Origin: Noviherbaspirillum sp. L7-7A
GTDB taxonomy: Bacteria; Pseudomonadota; Gammaproteobacteria; Burkholderiales; Burkholderiaceae_D
Assembly: GCF_019052805.1 (NCBI RefSeq)
Contig: NZ_JAHQRJ010000001.1
Span: 1,426,001-1,490,000, forward strand
DNA length: 64,000 nt
Direction of reading: 5' to 3'
The notes under the pieces were generated by a model. It was not told where the DNA came from and searched no databases. It was given only the letters and a program-made list of their open reading frames with translations. Both the position numbers and the translations under genes were made by a program. Positions 1-8,972 of the stretch are shown here, piece by piece (the stretch's first letter is position 1; every line of letters starts with the position of its first letter).

Positions 1-2
1 GC

Positions 3-485
3 ACCGGATCGACCTTCAATTTCGCACCTGGCGGCTCGCTGCGCATCTTCATCGATCCGAATTCGGACAGCCGCTTTGGCGCGCCAGGCACCGGCACCAG
101 CGCCTTTGGCGTGACCAACGGCGGCGACGACTACCTGATCGCCACCGGCACGCCGACGTCCGGGCAGGGCACGCTGGATCCGACGCTGTCGACCTGCGGC
201 GCCAGCAATGGCATCAACTGCGGCAGCTTCGGCGCATCGTCCTCGCTGAACCTGACTACGGCCGGCAGCCAGTACTTCACCAGCCCTAACCCCTTCTATA
301 ACATCTCGTTCCAGTCGGGCCAGTTGAACAATTTCTCGGCTACCGGCACGCAGCGCATCAACGGCTCGCTGGATGTGATCTTCGGCGGCGGCGGCAGCCA
401 GGTTCCGGAACCGGCTACGGTTGCACTGCTCGGCCTGGGCTTCCTGGGCTTCGGTCTGGCGCGTCGCAAGGCCCGCAAGGCCTGA
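3..485 (+). CDS. PEP-CTERM sorting domain protein, 3' end only
   Basis: The reading frame is open from the first bases of the window, so this is the C-terminal 160 residues of a longer gene whose start lies outside. The visible part is rich in Gly, Ser, Thr and Asn, as expected for an exported surface or matrix protein. It ends in a textbook PEP-CTERM tail: VPEPAT, then a short hydrophobic helix (VALLGLGFLGFGL), then the basic end ARRKARKA. In this family the tail is recognised by an exosortase at the inner membrane and cleaved during export, usually for exopolysaccharide-linked proteins. No exosortase is in the window. The cargo function cannot be told from this fragment. A strong terminator follows directly. 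Confidence 0.88.
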   Translation, partial: TGSTFNFAPGGSLRIFIDPNSDSRFGAPGTGTSAFGVTNGGDDYLIATGTPTSGQGTLDPTLSTCGASNGINCGSFGASSSLNLTTAGSQYFTSPNPFYNISFQSGQLNNFSATGTQRINGSLDVIFGGGGSQVPEPATVALLGLGFLGFGLARRKARKA

Positions 486-511
486 TTCCCGCTTTCCCGC
501 CGGGCTGGAAG

Positions 512-543
512 AAAAATGCCTGCTTGAAAAGCAGGCATTTTTT
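512..543 (+). terminator. Rho-independent terminator after the PEP-CTERM gene
   Basis: The arms TGCCTGCTT (517-525) and AAGCAGGCA (529-537) form a perfect stem with a 3-nt loop, preceded by five A and followed by six T. It can serve the plus-strand PEP-CTERM gene and, through the A-run, may also terminate the minus-strand dehydrogenase gene. Confidence 0.85.
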
Positions 544-579
544 ATAGTGGCAGCGTCGACAGACTTCAGAAGTTCAAGG

Positions 580-1296
580 TCAGACGTCGCGCAGGTCGGC
601 CACTGGCTGCTTGCCGAAATCGTCACTCAGCAGGAAGCGCAGCAGCTTGCGGGCGCAATCGGCTGGCGAGTCCAGCTGGCCTTCCCGCTTCAATGCCTCG
701 AAACGCTCGCGCAATGGGAAACTGGCGAGGTCGCTGGCCCTGATCTGCGCCTGCATGTCGGTATCGATCACGCCGGGAGCCAGGCTGCAGATACGCAGCC
801 CCGGTGCCACGTCCAGTGCAGCCGCGCGGGCGTGGTTGTCCAGAGCGGCCTTTCCAGCGCAATAGACTGCCCAGCCCGGATAGCCATTGCGTCCTGCGCC
901 GCTCGACACATGCAGCACCCGACGTTCCGCGGCCGGCAATGCAGCCACTGCGGCGGCCAGCATCAGCGGCGCAGCGACATTGAGCGAAATGGCACGCGCC
1001 ACCTCGTCAGGAGCCTGCGCTGCGATCGGCCCGACCGGCTGCAACATGCCGGCATTGTTGATCAGCAAAACCGTCCCGGCACCTGCCGCGAAGCTTGCGA
1101 GCCGGTCGCCGGCCAGCCACGCGGCCAGGGCCGCCGTGTCGGACAGATCCAGTTCCACCTGGTCAAGACCCTGGGCTGCCGGTCCCTTGTTGCGGGACAG
1201 TGCCAGAGTGGAGATGCCTTGCGCCGCCAGTTCTGCCGCAATCGCCGCCCCGAGGCCACGGCTGTGCCCGGTCAAAACAGCCTTTACCTTATCCAT
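580..1296 (-). CDS. SDR family oxidoreductase
   Basis: A 238-residue classical short-chain dehydrogenase/reductase, predicted cytoplasmic. The Rossmann nucleotide-binding motif TGHSRGLG is at residues 9-16, NNAG is present mid-protein, and the catalytic Ser (HVSSGAG) precedes Tyr-x3-Lys (YCAGK). The TG-x3-G-x-G form and length resemble sepiapterin-reductase/YueD-like SDRs, but the substrate cannot be assigned. The start at 1296 gives a complete family N-terminus (MDKVKAVLTG). It lies 38 bp downstream of the MYG1-family gene on the same strand, so the two may be co-transcribed. Confidence 0.85.
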   Translation of the reverse strand: MDKVKAVLTGHSRGLGAAIAAELAAQGISTLALSRNKGPAAQGLDQVELDLSDTAALAAWLAGDRLASFAAGAGTVLLINNAGMLQPVGPIAAQAPDEVARAISLNVAAPLMLAAAVAALPAAERRVLHVSSGAGRNGYPGWAVYCAGKAALDNHARAAALDVAPGLRICSLAPGVIDTDMQAQIRASDLASFPLRERFEALKREGQLDSPADCARKLLRFLLSDDFGKQPVADLRDV

Positions 1297-1334
1297 CAGC
1301 TTCCTTTCCGCTTGTCGGCGATGAAGATCAAGCG

Positions 1335-2267
1335 TCAGGCATCAAGCGCCTGACGCGCCATGGTGAGAACGCCATCCCAGGACTTGCAGGCGGCGATGAA
1401 GAGATTGTTATGGCAGAACACCGCATCCGGCACGCCGGTGGCCGTTGCCAGTTCCTCGCCCTGCAGGCCGGCCCAGTGCCGGGGAAGATCCTTGCGCGCG
1501 TCGAAGCTTTCGGGGGCGCTTGGCACGGTATGCAGCATGTAGCGCTGCTCGGCCATGCTATGGCTGATCACAAACAGCACCTGCGGCATTTCATTGCGCA
1601 CGATGGACGCCCACGGCAGCGCGCTGTTTTCAAGGAACAGCAGACGGCCGTCATCCATACGCTGCGACTGGCGCACCTGCTGTACCGCCAGCAACGCGCC
1701 CACCCGGTACAGCACGCCATTGCGCAGGATATCGGTGGCAATGTCCATCGCGCGCCGGAAGCGCGACATTCTCATGGCGTCTGCCGCCTCGGCGCTGCCG
1801 GCCGCCTGTTCATCCAGCCAGCCTGGATTGAAGCCGGAAATAATCGCCGACAAGCCATAGCTGCCTGGCGCGTTTTTGGCGGCGCCCGTATCGGACATGT
1901 CGAGGTATTGCACCAGGTCCGCATCGATAGCGTGGGCGATTTCCGTTGCCTGCGTCTGGCTCAGGGCGTGGCCAGCCTGCTCGGCCACCAGACTGACGCA
2001 GCGCGGGCCGTATTCCTTCCAGACCAGTCCGGCGCTTGCATACACGACGCCGGAAGCGCGCGCTCCCTGGAAACCCTTCTGGTGATGATCGAACCGCCCC
2101 TTTTCCGGATCCCAGACACCGCCGACATCAATGGCGAAATCGGCGCGGGCAATGACTGCCGGGTCGCGGGTGCGCAGCAGTTCGCTGCCCGGGAACATCA
2201 GGTTGAGCACGGCTGCAGCCCAGACATCGTCTGCATGGAATTTTCCGGAGTGTGTTGCGATGATCAT
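1335..2267 (-). CDS. MYG1/UPF0160 family protein (putative DHH-like metal-dependent hydrolase)
   Basis: A 310-residue protein matching the MYG1 (UPF0160) family over its full length. Family hallmarks visible are THSGKFHADD at the N-terminus, a GRFDHHQ motif near residue 80 (the DHH-type metal site), and a C-terminal region with WAGL and FCHNN. Eukaryotic MYG1 is described as a 3'-5' RNA exonuclease; bacterial members are mostly uncharacterised, so nuclease activity here is inference. It is probably the first gene of a two-gene unit with the downstream SDR. Confidence 0.85.
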   Translation of the reverse strand: MIIATHSGKFHADDVWAAAVLNLMFPGSELLRTRDPAVIARADFAIDVGGVWDPEKGRFDHHQKGFQGARASGVVYASAGLVWKEYGPRCVSLVAEQAGHALSQTQATEIAHAIDADLVQYLDMSDTGAAKNAPGSYGLSAIISGFNPGWLDEQAAGSAEAADAMRMSRFRRAMDIATDILRNGVLYRVGALLAVQQVRQSQRMDDGRLLFLENSALPWASIVRNEMPQVLFVISHSMAEQRYMLHTVPSAPESFDARKDLPRHWAGLQGEELATATGVPDAVFCHNNLFIAACKSWDGVLTMARQALDA

Positions 2268-2409
2268 TAATTGCGCCAGGTGAGATGGGAGAAACTTTTT
2301 TCAAAGCCGCACATTTTACCGGTCGCAGGCCGAAACAGGGCGACGCAGCGCAATACCGGCTCCGGCGCCGGCATTACAATGGACCAATTACCGCCATGCC
2401 GATAGGGAG

Positions 2410-2607
2410 ATGCCCGTGAAACCCGTGATCATACTAATGATTCTTGCTGCTGTTGCCGGCTGCTCCTCCATACGCGGCAAGCCTTACCAGGCCAGCGATA
2501 CAACCGCGTCCAATGGCGCTGCTTCCTCCCACGAGGGCCCGACCCAGCGCAGCACGCAGCGCATGTTCAATCCGGACGGCAGCCTGGGCACGTATTTCGG
2601 CACCTAA
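2410..2607 (+). CDS. Small lipoprotein
   Basis: A 65-residue protein with a short basic start, a hydrophobic stretch and a lipobox (AVAGC) placing the lipidated Cys at residue 18. The mature part is about 48 residues, Ser/Thr-rich, and ends FNPDGSLGTYFGT. The start ATG at 2410 has GGGAG just upstream. Residue +2 is Ser, which in many Gram-negatives favours outer-membrane sorting. Function unknown. It precedes the DUF2946 gene on the same strand, with about 60 bp between. Confidence 0.75.
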   Translation: MPVKPVIILMILAAVAGCSSIRGKPYQASDTTASNGAASSHEGPTQRSTQRMFNPDGSLGTYFGT

Positions 2608-2642
2608 GTCAACATCATTCCCGGCCCCTCCTCTCAACCGGA

Positions 2643-2676
2643 TTTAACCATCTGTTAAAATCTTAACAATGGTAAA
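2643..2676. promoter_or_regulatory. Nested inverted repeat over the DUF2946 gene start
   Basis: An outer inverted repeat, TTTAACCAT (2643-2651) and ATGGTAAA (2669-2676, including the start codon), encloses an inner one, GTTAA...TTAAC (2654-2667). The A+T-rich block stands out from its GC-rich surroundings. Its placement over the translation start suggests an operator or a short structured leader. No regulator is identified. Confidence 0.4.
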
Positions 2677-3082
2677 AAGGAAATTGCAACGCGCCGTGGC
2701 CGTCTGGCTGGCCATCTTCGCGGTCGTCATCGCTTCGGTGGCGCCGGCAATTTCCCATGCTCTTGCCCAGCCCGCTTCGTCCCACCATGCGCAGCTTCGC
2801 AGCGCCGCCGAAGACGGTGCGGACGAAGACGTCTGCGGTACCGACGCCGACACGGCCGACATGCATGCCGGCAGCCACGCTCCAAACACGCCTTCCGCAC
2901 TGCACCTCGAACACTGCCCCTTCTGCCATCTGCATGCCGACGCGCTGCAGGTGCCCTTCGTTTCCATCCCCGTTCTTCCCTCCGCCAGCAAGCCGGCAAG
3001 GCCTTTGCTGTTCTTCCTGGCACCCTCGCTGCTGCATGCCTGGCGCAGCGCCCAACCCAGGGCGCCGCCGGCAGTCTGCTGA
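2669..3082 (+). CDS. DUF2946 family protein
   Basis: A 137-residue protein with an N-terminal signal-anchor helix (residues about 8-30), a His/Asp-rich central part and the signature HCPFCHLHAD, followed by a second hydrophobic stretch (LLFFLAP). The Cys-x2-Cys set among His residues is the hallmark of DUF2946, a family often found beside copper-related genes and TonB receptors. Metal (copper) binding is inferred from that context and the Cys/His content. The next gene, 144 bp downstream, encodes a TonB-dependent receptor, supporting a common metal-uptake or metal-response unit. Confidence 0.8.
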   Translation: MVKRKLQRAVAVWLAIFAVVIASVAPAISHALAQPASSHHAQLRSAAEDGADEDVCGTDADTADMHAGSHAPNTPSALHLEHCPFCHLHADALQVPFVSIPVLPSASKPARPLLFFLAPSLLHAWRSAQPRAPPAVC

Positions 3083-3226
3083 CCTGACCTCGTTGCGCCG
3101 GGTACGCCATGCGTTGCCCGGACGAGCATGCGCTGGCCGAAGGCAATGATTGCCCGGCCGGCGCCATTCGCATGCCGCCCGCACTCCGGGCGGCCTCAGC
3201 AGCTACTGGACGAACTGGAATCCATC

Positions 3227-5539
3227 ATGAAATACCTGACATTGCGGCCTGCGGCTGCAACCCTGGCCTGCCTGGGCGCCTTGCATGCGCAGGCAGACGA
3301 CCAGACGCTGCCCGCGGTCACCATCGAATCGCCGGCAATGCCTGCGCCCCGCGCCCAGCCCGGACACACAATGGAAAGCGTGACAGCCCAGCAGGCGGCG
3401 CAGACCATCAATGCCATCAATACCGAAGACCTGTTGAAATACCAGCCAAGCATCCTGCTGCGCAAGCGCTATATCGGCGACACCCAGGCGCCGATGGCAA
3501 CCCGGACCACCGGCATCAACGCCAGCGCGCGCAGCCTGGTCTATGTCGACGGCATTCTTCTCTCGGCCCTGGTCAACAACAATAACCAGAATGGCTCGCC
3601 GCAATGGTTCATGGTGTCGCCAGGCGAGATCGAACGCATCGATACCCTGTACGGCCCCTACTCGGCGGCTTACCCGGGCAATTCCTATGGCGCAGTGACC
3701 GAGATCACCACCAGGCAGCCGACTGGTTTCGAAGCCGACGCCAGGGTAAGCCTGGCGAGCCAGAACTTCAGCCTCTATGGCCAGAGCGACCGTTACCCGG
3801 CAACCCAGGCCAGCGTCAGCCTGGGCGACCGCAGCGGGCCCTGGTCATGGCGCATGGCATTCCAGCATCTCAACAGCTTCAGCCAGCCGGTGACCTACCT
3901 GACCGCCACGCAGTCGAGCCAGCCGGCGGGCGCGGCCACGGCCATTTCCGGCGCCATCCGGGACCGTAACCGCGCTGGCGCGCCGATACAGATCCTCGGC
4001 GCCGCCAGCCTGACCCACACCGTGCAGGACAGCGCGACATTGAAGCTCATTTACGACCTGCCCGCAGGGGTGCGCGCCGCCTACACCCTGGGCTACTGGC
4101 AGAACAATGCGCAGGGCACGGCGTCGTCCTTTCTGCGGGATGGAAACGGGCAGCCCTACTATGGCGCAGCGACAGGCAGCGTGGCGCTGAACGGCAATAC
4201 CTACAGCGCCGCAACCTTGCGCGGCCTGTTCTCGGCCACCATCACGGAACAGACGCACTGGGTACAGGGTGCCTCGCTGCGTTCCAGCCGCGAACAGGCG
4301 TTCACCTGGGAAGTGCATGCCAGCGACTTCAGCTATGGCAAAGACCTGACCCGCACATCAACCGGCGCTTACGGCCGGCCCGATGCGCCCGGACGCATGA
4401 CCGACGCCAGCGGCACCGGCTGGAGCACGCTCGACTTCAGCGGCGGATGGCGTGCGCCGGCAGGTGCGCGCCATCGCCTGACCTTCGGCGCCCACCTGGA
4501 CCGTTACCGCCTCGACAGTCCCACCTATGCCACCGCGCAGTGGGAAAACGGCGCCGCCGGCGCGCGTACCGGCGACGCCCGCGGCAGCACACTGACGCAG
4601 GCGCTGTGGCTGCAGGATGTATGGCAGATCGCGCCGTCCCTGACGGCGTCGGCGGGCGGCCGCTATGAGCGCTGGCGCGCCTATGACGGCTACAACCTGT
4701 CCAGCACGGCCAGCGGCGCGCTGTTTCCGATTGATCAGCCCAACGTGCGCCATGCAGGCTTCTCGCCCAGGTTCTCGCTTGCCTGGCAGGCGTTGCCGCA
4801 ATGGTCGGCAACAGCCTCGCTGGCCAGGGCGCTGCGCTTTCCGACGGTGGGCGAGCTGTATCAGAGCATCCAGACCGGCACCACCTCCACCCAGGCCAAC
4901 CCCTTCCTGAAACCCGAGGAAGTGCGCTCGGCGGAACTGGCGCTGGAACGCAGCAATACCGATGGCAGGCTGCGCCTGTCGCTGTTCGGGGAACTGGTCG
5001 ACGATGCCCTGGTGGCGCAGACATCCACCATCGCCGGCATCGCCTTGCCGCTGTCCTTCGTGCAGAACCTGGACCGCACCCGCCAGCGCGGCATTGAAGT
5101 GGTTGCCGAGCAGCGCAACGTCTGGGCACGCGGCCTCGACCTGTCGGCCAGCATGACTTATGTGGATGCGAAGATCGTCGCCAACAGCAGCTATGCACCC
5201 ACCGCCGCGGGCGCCACCTCGGTTGGAAAGCGCACGCCGTATGTGCCGGCCTGGCGCGCCACTGCGGTAGCGACCTGGCGCCCCGACGAACGATGGAGCC
5301 ATACGCTGGCAGCGCGCTACAGCAGCAGGGTCTATGCAACAGTAGACAACACCGACATCAATCCCGCCACTTACCAGGGCTTTCAAGGCTATCTGGTGCT
5401 GGATGCCAGGGTGCAGTACAAGCACGACAGGCACTGGACCGTGGCTGCCGGCGTCGACAACATCAACAACCGCAAGTACTTCCTGTTCCATCCCTTCCCG
5501 CAACGGACCGTGTTTGCCGAACTCAGGTACCGCTACTGA
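3227..5539 (+). CDS. TonB-dependent outer-membrane receptor
   Basis: A 770-residue TonB-dependent receptor. The ATG at 3227 gives a standard signal peptide (MKYLTLRPAA...LHAQA), so it is preferred to in-frame starts further upstream. After an N-terminal TonB-box-like stretch (LPAVTIESP) comes the plug domain (roughly residues 50-165, with NTEDLLKYQPSI, VYVDGI and IERIDTLYGPYSAAYPGNSYG). The beta-barrel ends AELRYRY, the aromatic terminus needed for outer-membrane assembly. It imports a ligand across the outer membrane using ExbB/ExbD/TonB energy; no TonB system is in the window. The substrate is unassigned; the DUF2946 neighbour hints at copper or another metal chelate. I saw no riboswitch or Fur-like box in the 144-bp leader. 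Confidence 0.9.
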   Translation: MKYLTLRPAAATLACLGALHAQADDQTLPAVTIESPAMPAPRAQPGHTMESVTAQQAAQTINAINTEDLLKYQPSILLRKRYIGDTQAPMATRTTGINASARSLVYVDGILLSALVNNNNQNGSPQWFMVSPGEIERIDTLYGPYSAAYPGNSYGAVTEITTRQPTGFEADARVSLASQNFSLYGQSDRYPATQASVSLGDRSGPWSWRMAFQHLNSFSQPVTYLTATQSSQPAGAATAISGAIRDRNRAGAPIQILGAASLTHTVQDSATLKLIYDLPAGVRAAYTLGYWQNNAQGTASSFLRDGNGQPYYGAATGSVALNGNTYSAATLRGLFSATITEQTHWVQGASLRSSREQAFTWEVHASDFSYGKDLTRTSTGAYGRPDAPGRMTDASGTGWSTLDFSGGWRAPAGARHRLTFGAHLDRYRLDSPTYATAQWENGAAGARTGDARGSTLTQALWLQDVWQIAPSLTASAGGRYERWRAYDGYNLSSTASGALFPIDQPNVRHAGFSPRFSLAWQALPQWSATASLARALRFPTVGELYQSIQTGTTSTQANPFLKPEEVRSAELALERSNTDGRLRLSLFGELVDDALVAQTSTIAGIALPLSFVQNLDRTRQRGIEVVAEQRNVWARGLDLSASMTYVDAKIVANSSYAPTAAGATSVGKRTPYVPAWRATAVATWRPDERWSHTLAARYSSRVYATVDNTDINPATYQGFQGYLVLDARVQYKHDRHWTVAAGVDNINNRKYFLFHPFPQRTVFAELRYRY

Positions 5540-5576
5540 AGCAGCTGCAGCATCAAGCTGGTCGCCGGGATGATCT

Positions 5577-6203
5577 TCATCGGCCGGCGATCAGCTTCAG
5601 TCCCAGCCCGATGAAGATCATCCCGGCGATGCGGTCGAGCCACAGCGGCGCTCCTGGCCGCCGCTGCAGCCACTGCCCGATGCTGCCGGAAAAATAACCC
5701 AGGGCGCCGAACAGCACCGCGGCCTGCAGGGTGAAGGTCAGGCCCAGCTGCACCGTCTGCAGGACCACACGGCCATGCTCGGCAATCACGAACTGGGGCA
5801 GGAAGGAAAGAAAGAACAGCACGACCTTGGGATTGATCGCATTGGCAAACAGGCCTTTTGCAAACAGGGCGCGCAATGGCAATGCAGGCCCGGCGACCGT
5901 TCCGACCTGGGCGGCGCCGCGGCTGCGCAGCGCCTGTACGCCCAGCCACAGCAGGTACACGCCGCCCGCCACCTTCAATGCGCCGAAGGCCATCGGCGAG
6001 GCCGCGATCAGCCCGCTGATGCCGACCGCGGCAAGCAGCGTATGGCTCAGGCATCCAAGCGCGCAGCCCAGACCGAACACCATGCCCTGCCTGCGTCCCC
6101 GCGACATTCCGAAGCCAAGAACCATCAGGTTGTCCGGACCGGGAGACGCGGTGATCAGGATGGCCGCGGCAAGGAAGGCGAGGAACTGTTCAGGCGTGAG
6201 CAT
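5577..6203 (-). CDS. LysE/RhtB family amino-acid exporter
   Basis: A 208-residue inner-membrane protein with about six hydrophobic helices. The family signature TASPGPDNL...GRRQG near residues 18-40 and NPK(V/A)..FF(L)SFLPQF mid-protein identify the LysE/RhtB translocators, which export amino acids by proton exchange. The specific amino acid is not predictable. Starting at the ATG at 6203 (MLTPEQFLAF) matches the family; an upstream in-frame start would add 19 non-conserved residues. It is convergent with the TonB receptor gene, with a 37-bp gap. Confidence 0.88.
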   Translation of the reverse strand: MLTPEQFLAFLAAAILITASPGPDNLMVLGFGMSRGRRQGMVFGLGCALGCLSHTLLAAVGISGLIAASPMAFGALKVAGGVYLLWLGVQALRSRGAAQVGTVAGPALPLRALFAKGLFANAINPKVVLFFLSFLPQFVIAEHGRVVLQTVQLGLTFTLQAAVLFGALGYFSGSIGQWLQRRPGAPLWLDRIAGMIFIGLGLKLIAGR

Positions 6204-6399
6204 GGATCGTGGGCGCAGGGAATCGGAGCAGCATGATACCTCGCGTGCGATGGATCGCAACGGGCCGCGTCGGCATCAGTGGCACTGGAAGCAATGCCAG
6301 CGACAGGCGCTTGTGCCCTGTCTTCCTGTTCCATGCAGGCTCGCAGCGGCTTGCTGACAGGCCGCTGACTCAGCGCGCCAGGCTCTCAGGCCCTCAAGT

Positions 6400-7812
6400 T
6401 CAAAGGACCTTTCCCGGGTTCATCAGGTCATGCGGATCGAGCGCCTTCTTTATCGTCATCATCAGGCCCAGTTCAACATCCGACTTGTAACGCCTGATCT
6501 CGTCGCGCTTGAGCATGCCCAGACCATGTTCGGCGGAGATCGAGCCGCCAAACCGCACGGTGCTGTCATGCACCACCTGATTGATCGCCTCCTGGTGCAG
6601 GATGAAGTCTTCGTCCGCCATCGCTTCCGGCGCCGAGACGTTGTAGTGAAGATTGCCGTCACCGAGATGGCCGAAGGTCACCATCCGGCATCCGGGAACG
6701 GCCTGCTGCAGCAGCGCGTCCGTCTGGCCGATGAACTCGCCGATCGACGAAATCGGCACCGACACATCATGCTTGACATGCTTGCCCTCGGCCGCCTGGG
6801 CCAGGGTGATGTGTTCCCTGAGGCTCCACAGCGCCCTGGACTGCGCAATCGACGAAGCAACGATCGCATCGCACAGCACTTCCTTTTCCATTGCCTCTTC
6901 CACCAGCGCTTCCAGCATGGCGGTGGCATGCTCTTCCGACTCGCTATCGGAAATCTCTAGCAGCACATACTGCGCATAGTCTTCCGAGAAGCCGGTGCGC
7001 ATCTGCGGAAAATGTTTGGTCACCAGGGCCAGGCTGAATGCCGACATCAGCTCGAATCCCGTCAGGCTGGCGGCGCAGGTGGCTTGCGCCATCGTCAGCA
7101 GGCGCAGCGCATCTTCCGGCGTATCCACGCCCACCATGGCGGTGACCTGTACCCTGGGCTGGGGAAAGAGCTTCAGCACGGCGGCGGTGATGATGCCCAG
7201 CGTGCCTTCGGCGCCGATGAAGAGATTGCGCAGGTCATAGCCCGTATTGTCCTTGCGCAGCCCGCGCAAGCCATCCCAGACCTTCCCGTCCGCCGTCACG
7301 ACTTCGAGCCCGAGGCACAGGTCGCGCATGCTGCCATAGCGCAGCACGGCGGTGCCGCCGGCGTTGGTGGCGAGGTTGCCGCCGATGGTGCAGCTGCCTT
7401 CTGCGGCCAGCGACAGGGGAAACAGCCGTTCCGCATTGCTGGCCGCGTTCTGCACCTCCTCCAGTATGCTGCCGGCTTCCACCGTGATGGTGTTGTTGAC
7501 GAGGTCGATGGCGCGGATGCGGTTCATGCGCTTCAACGACAGCACGACCGCGTTTCCGGTACGGTCAGGCACGCTGCCCACAACCAGGCCGGTGTTGCCT
7601 CCCTGCGGCACCACCGGCACCCTGGCCTCGGCGCACAGGGCAATGACAGCCGCGACCTGCTGCGTATCGGCCGGGCGCAGCACCGCGGCTGCATTGCCGG
7701 TAAACCGGCCGCGCCAGTCGGTCAGATACGCCGCCATGTCTTCAGGCGCGGTAATCACCTGCTCGGGCCCGAGGATGCCGCGACAGGCTTGCAGGAAGTC
7801 ATGACTGGTCAT
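6400..7812 (-). CDS. FAD-binding oxidoreductase, GlcD / D-2-hydroxyacid dehydrogenase type
   Basis: A 470-residue FAD-linked oxidase of the VAO/PCMH fold. The N-terminal FAD domain contains PQGGNTGLVVGSVP (about residues 70-83) and GGNLATNAGGTAVLRYG. The C-terminal domain ends with the usual HGLGMLKRDEI and MNPGKVL motifs. These enzymes oxidise D-2-hydroxy acids (D-lactate, glycolate, D-2-hydroxyglutarate) and pass electrons to quinone or ETF. The ATG at 7812 is chosen because GAGGAG lies 9 nt upstream; the in-frame TTG at 7833 lacks a site. It is the last gene of the hydroxyacid cluster, 21 bp after the TctC gene. The substrate is probably a hydroxy acid related to that of its partners. Confidence 0.88.
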   Translation of the reverse strand: MTSHDFLQACRGILGPEQVITAPEDMAAYLTDWRGRFTGNAAAVLRPADTQQVAAVIALCAEARVPVVPQGGNTGLVVGSVPDRTGNAVVLSLKRMNRIRAIDLVNNTITVEAGSILEEVQNAASNAERLFPLSLAAEGSCTIGGNLATNAGGTAVLRYGSMRDLCLGLEVVTADGKVWDGLRGLRKDNTGYDLRNLFIGAEGTLGIITAAVLKLFPQPRVQVTAMVGVDTPEDALRLLTMAQATCAASLTGFELMSAFSLALVTKHFPQMRTGFSEDYAQYVLLEISDSESEEHATAMLEALVEEAMEKEVLCDAIVASSIAQSRALWSLREHITLAQAAEGKHVKHDVSVPISSIGEFIGQTDALLQQAVPGCRMVTFGHLGDGNLHYNVSAPEAMADEDFILHQEAINQVVHDSTVRFGGSISAEHGLGMLKRDEIRRYKSDVELGLMMTIKKALDPHDLMNPGKVL

Positions 7813-7833
7813 TGCGCTTTGCTCCTCATCCAA

Positions 7834-8847
7834 TTATTTATCGCCCCAGGGCATCTCTTTCCAGAGCTTCTGGAACTGCTCATCGCTTTCCTTCAGCTCG
7901 GCTTCATAACGGTCTGGCGGCAGGTAACGCACCGGCGCGTAGGCCTGCATTGCCTTCTTCTGGAATTCCGGATTGGCGATGGCCTTCTCGGTAGCGGCCA
8001 CGAGGCGGCTGCGGATCTCGGGCGGCAGGCCCTTGGGCGCCGCCAGGCCGCGCAGCGAGACCAGGTTGATGTCGTAGCCCTGCTCCTTGAAGGTGGGCAC
8101 GTCCGGCGCCAGTGGATTGCGTGCCGCGCTCATCACGCCGAGGTGGCGCAAGGGCGTGCCGGCCTTCGCAAACTGCTGCGCTTCGCCGATATTGATCGCC
8201 GCCACATCGATCTGCTGCCCCTGCGCCGCGGTGCGCACTTCCGATGCGCCCTTGTATGGCACATGGATCATCTGCACGTTCGCAATCTTCTGGAACAGCA
8301 GCATGGCAAGATGATCGTCCGAGCCGGTGCCGGTGGTTCCCACGCTGATCTTTCCGGGCGTGGCCTTCGCCTGCTTCGCCAGCTCCTGCAGGGACTTGAT
8401 CGGGCTGTCGGTATGCACCGAGAAGTTGCCGGGGTCGTCCACGATATTGCCGAGCAGGTCGAAACTGCGCCAGGTGAATGTCGACTTGCGCTCGATCGGG
8501 ATCGTCAGCACATTGGGCGTATTGATCAGGCCGATGGTGTAGCCATCAGGCGCGGAGCGGGCAAGCTCGCTGAAACCGATCGCACCGCCAGCGCCCGGCT
8601 TGTTGGAGACGACGATCCTGGCATTGTTGCCCAGTTCCTTTTCGATGAAGGGCGTGAGCAGCCGCACCACCATGTCCGACCCGCCACCCGCTGCATAGGC
8701 GACGATCAGATTGATGGGCTTGCCGGGATAGGCGCCTGCGTCGGTCGCCGCGCTGATGGCGGTCGCCAGCGCTGCCGCGATGGCGACCAGCGGGGCCAGC
8801 ATGACGGCCAAGGGCTTGCGCTTGAATGCGTACTGTTGCCTGGACAT
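7834..8847 (-). CDS. Tripartite tricarboxylate transporter (TctC/Bug) substrate-binding protein
   Basis: A 337-residue periplasmic binding protein with a signal peptide (AFKRKPLAVMLAPLVAIAAA...). Family motifs present are YPGKPINLIVAYAAGGGSDM, NKPGAGGAIG, and the PDGYTIG and VPYKG blocks. The ATG at 8847 follows GGAGAAGGAGAC, an excellent ribosome site. Members bind carboxylates; most Burkholderiales carry dozens without dedicated TctAB, and none is present here. Its position between two hydroxyacid dehydrogenase genes suggests it binds the pathway substrate or acts as its sensor. A terminator-like hairpin lies between it and the upstream dehydrogenase gene. Confidence 0.92.
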   Translation of the reverse strand: MSRQQYAFKRKPLAVMLAPLVAIAAALATAISAATDAGAYPGKPINLIVAYAAGGGSDMVVRLLTPFIEKELGNNARIVVSNKPGAGGAIGFSELARSAPDGYTIGLINTPNVLTIPIERKSTFTWRSFDLLGNIVDDPGNFSVHTDSPIKSLQELAKQAKATPGKISVGTTGTGSDDHLAMLLFQKIANVQMIHVPYKGASEVRTAAQGQQIDVAAINIGEAQQFAKAGTPLRHLGVMSAARNPLAPDVPTFKEQGYDINLVSLRGLAAPKGLPPEIRSRLVAATEKAIANPEFQKKAMQAYAPVRYLPPDRYEAELKESDEQFQKLWKEMPWGDK

Positions 8848-8929
8848 GGTTTGTCTCCTTCTCCATTGGGATATGGGATGCATGGTTTTGATGAAGGCCG
8901 GGCGATCCGCCAGGCTTTCATGGTTTGGT

Positions 8930-8966
8930 AAAACAAGGCATGTCCTGTTCAGGTGGGACATGCGCC
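8930..8966 (-). terminator. Weak intrinsic terminator inside the hydroxyacid cluster
   Basis: On the minus strand GCATGTCC and GGACATGC form an 8-bp stem followed by CTTGTTTT. It sits between the 2-hydroxyacid dehydrogenase and the TctC gene and could lower or separate expression of the last two genes. Confidence 0.5.
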
Positions 8967-8972
8967 GGGTGG

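Noticed and set aside
3083-3226. Cobalamin or other riboswitch before the TonB receptor
   Set aside because: No B12-box or conserved aptamer core could be seen in the 144-bp leader.
4358-5503. Long minus-strand frame inside the TonB receptor gene
   Set aside because: A codon-bias shadow of a high-GC gene. The product is His/Arg/Gly-rich without domain character; the same applies to many long antisense frames such as 7012-8931, 34132-36879 and 44015-45535.
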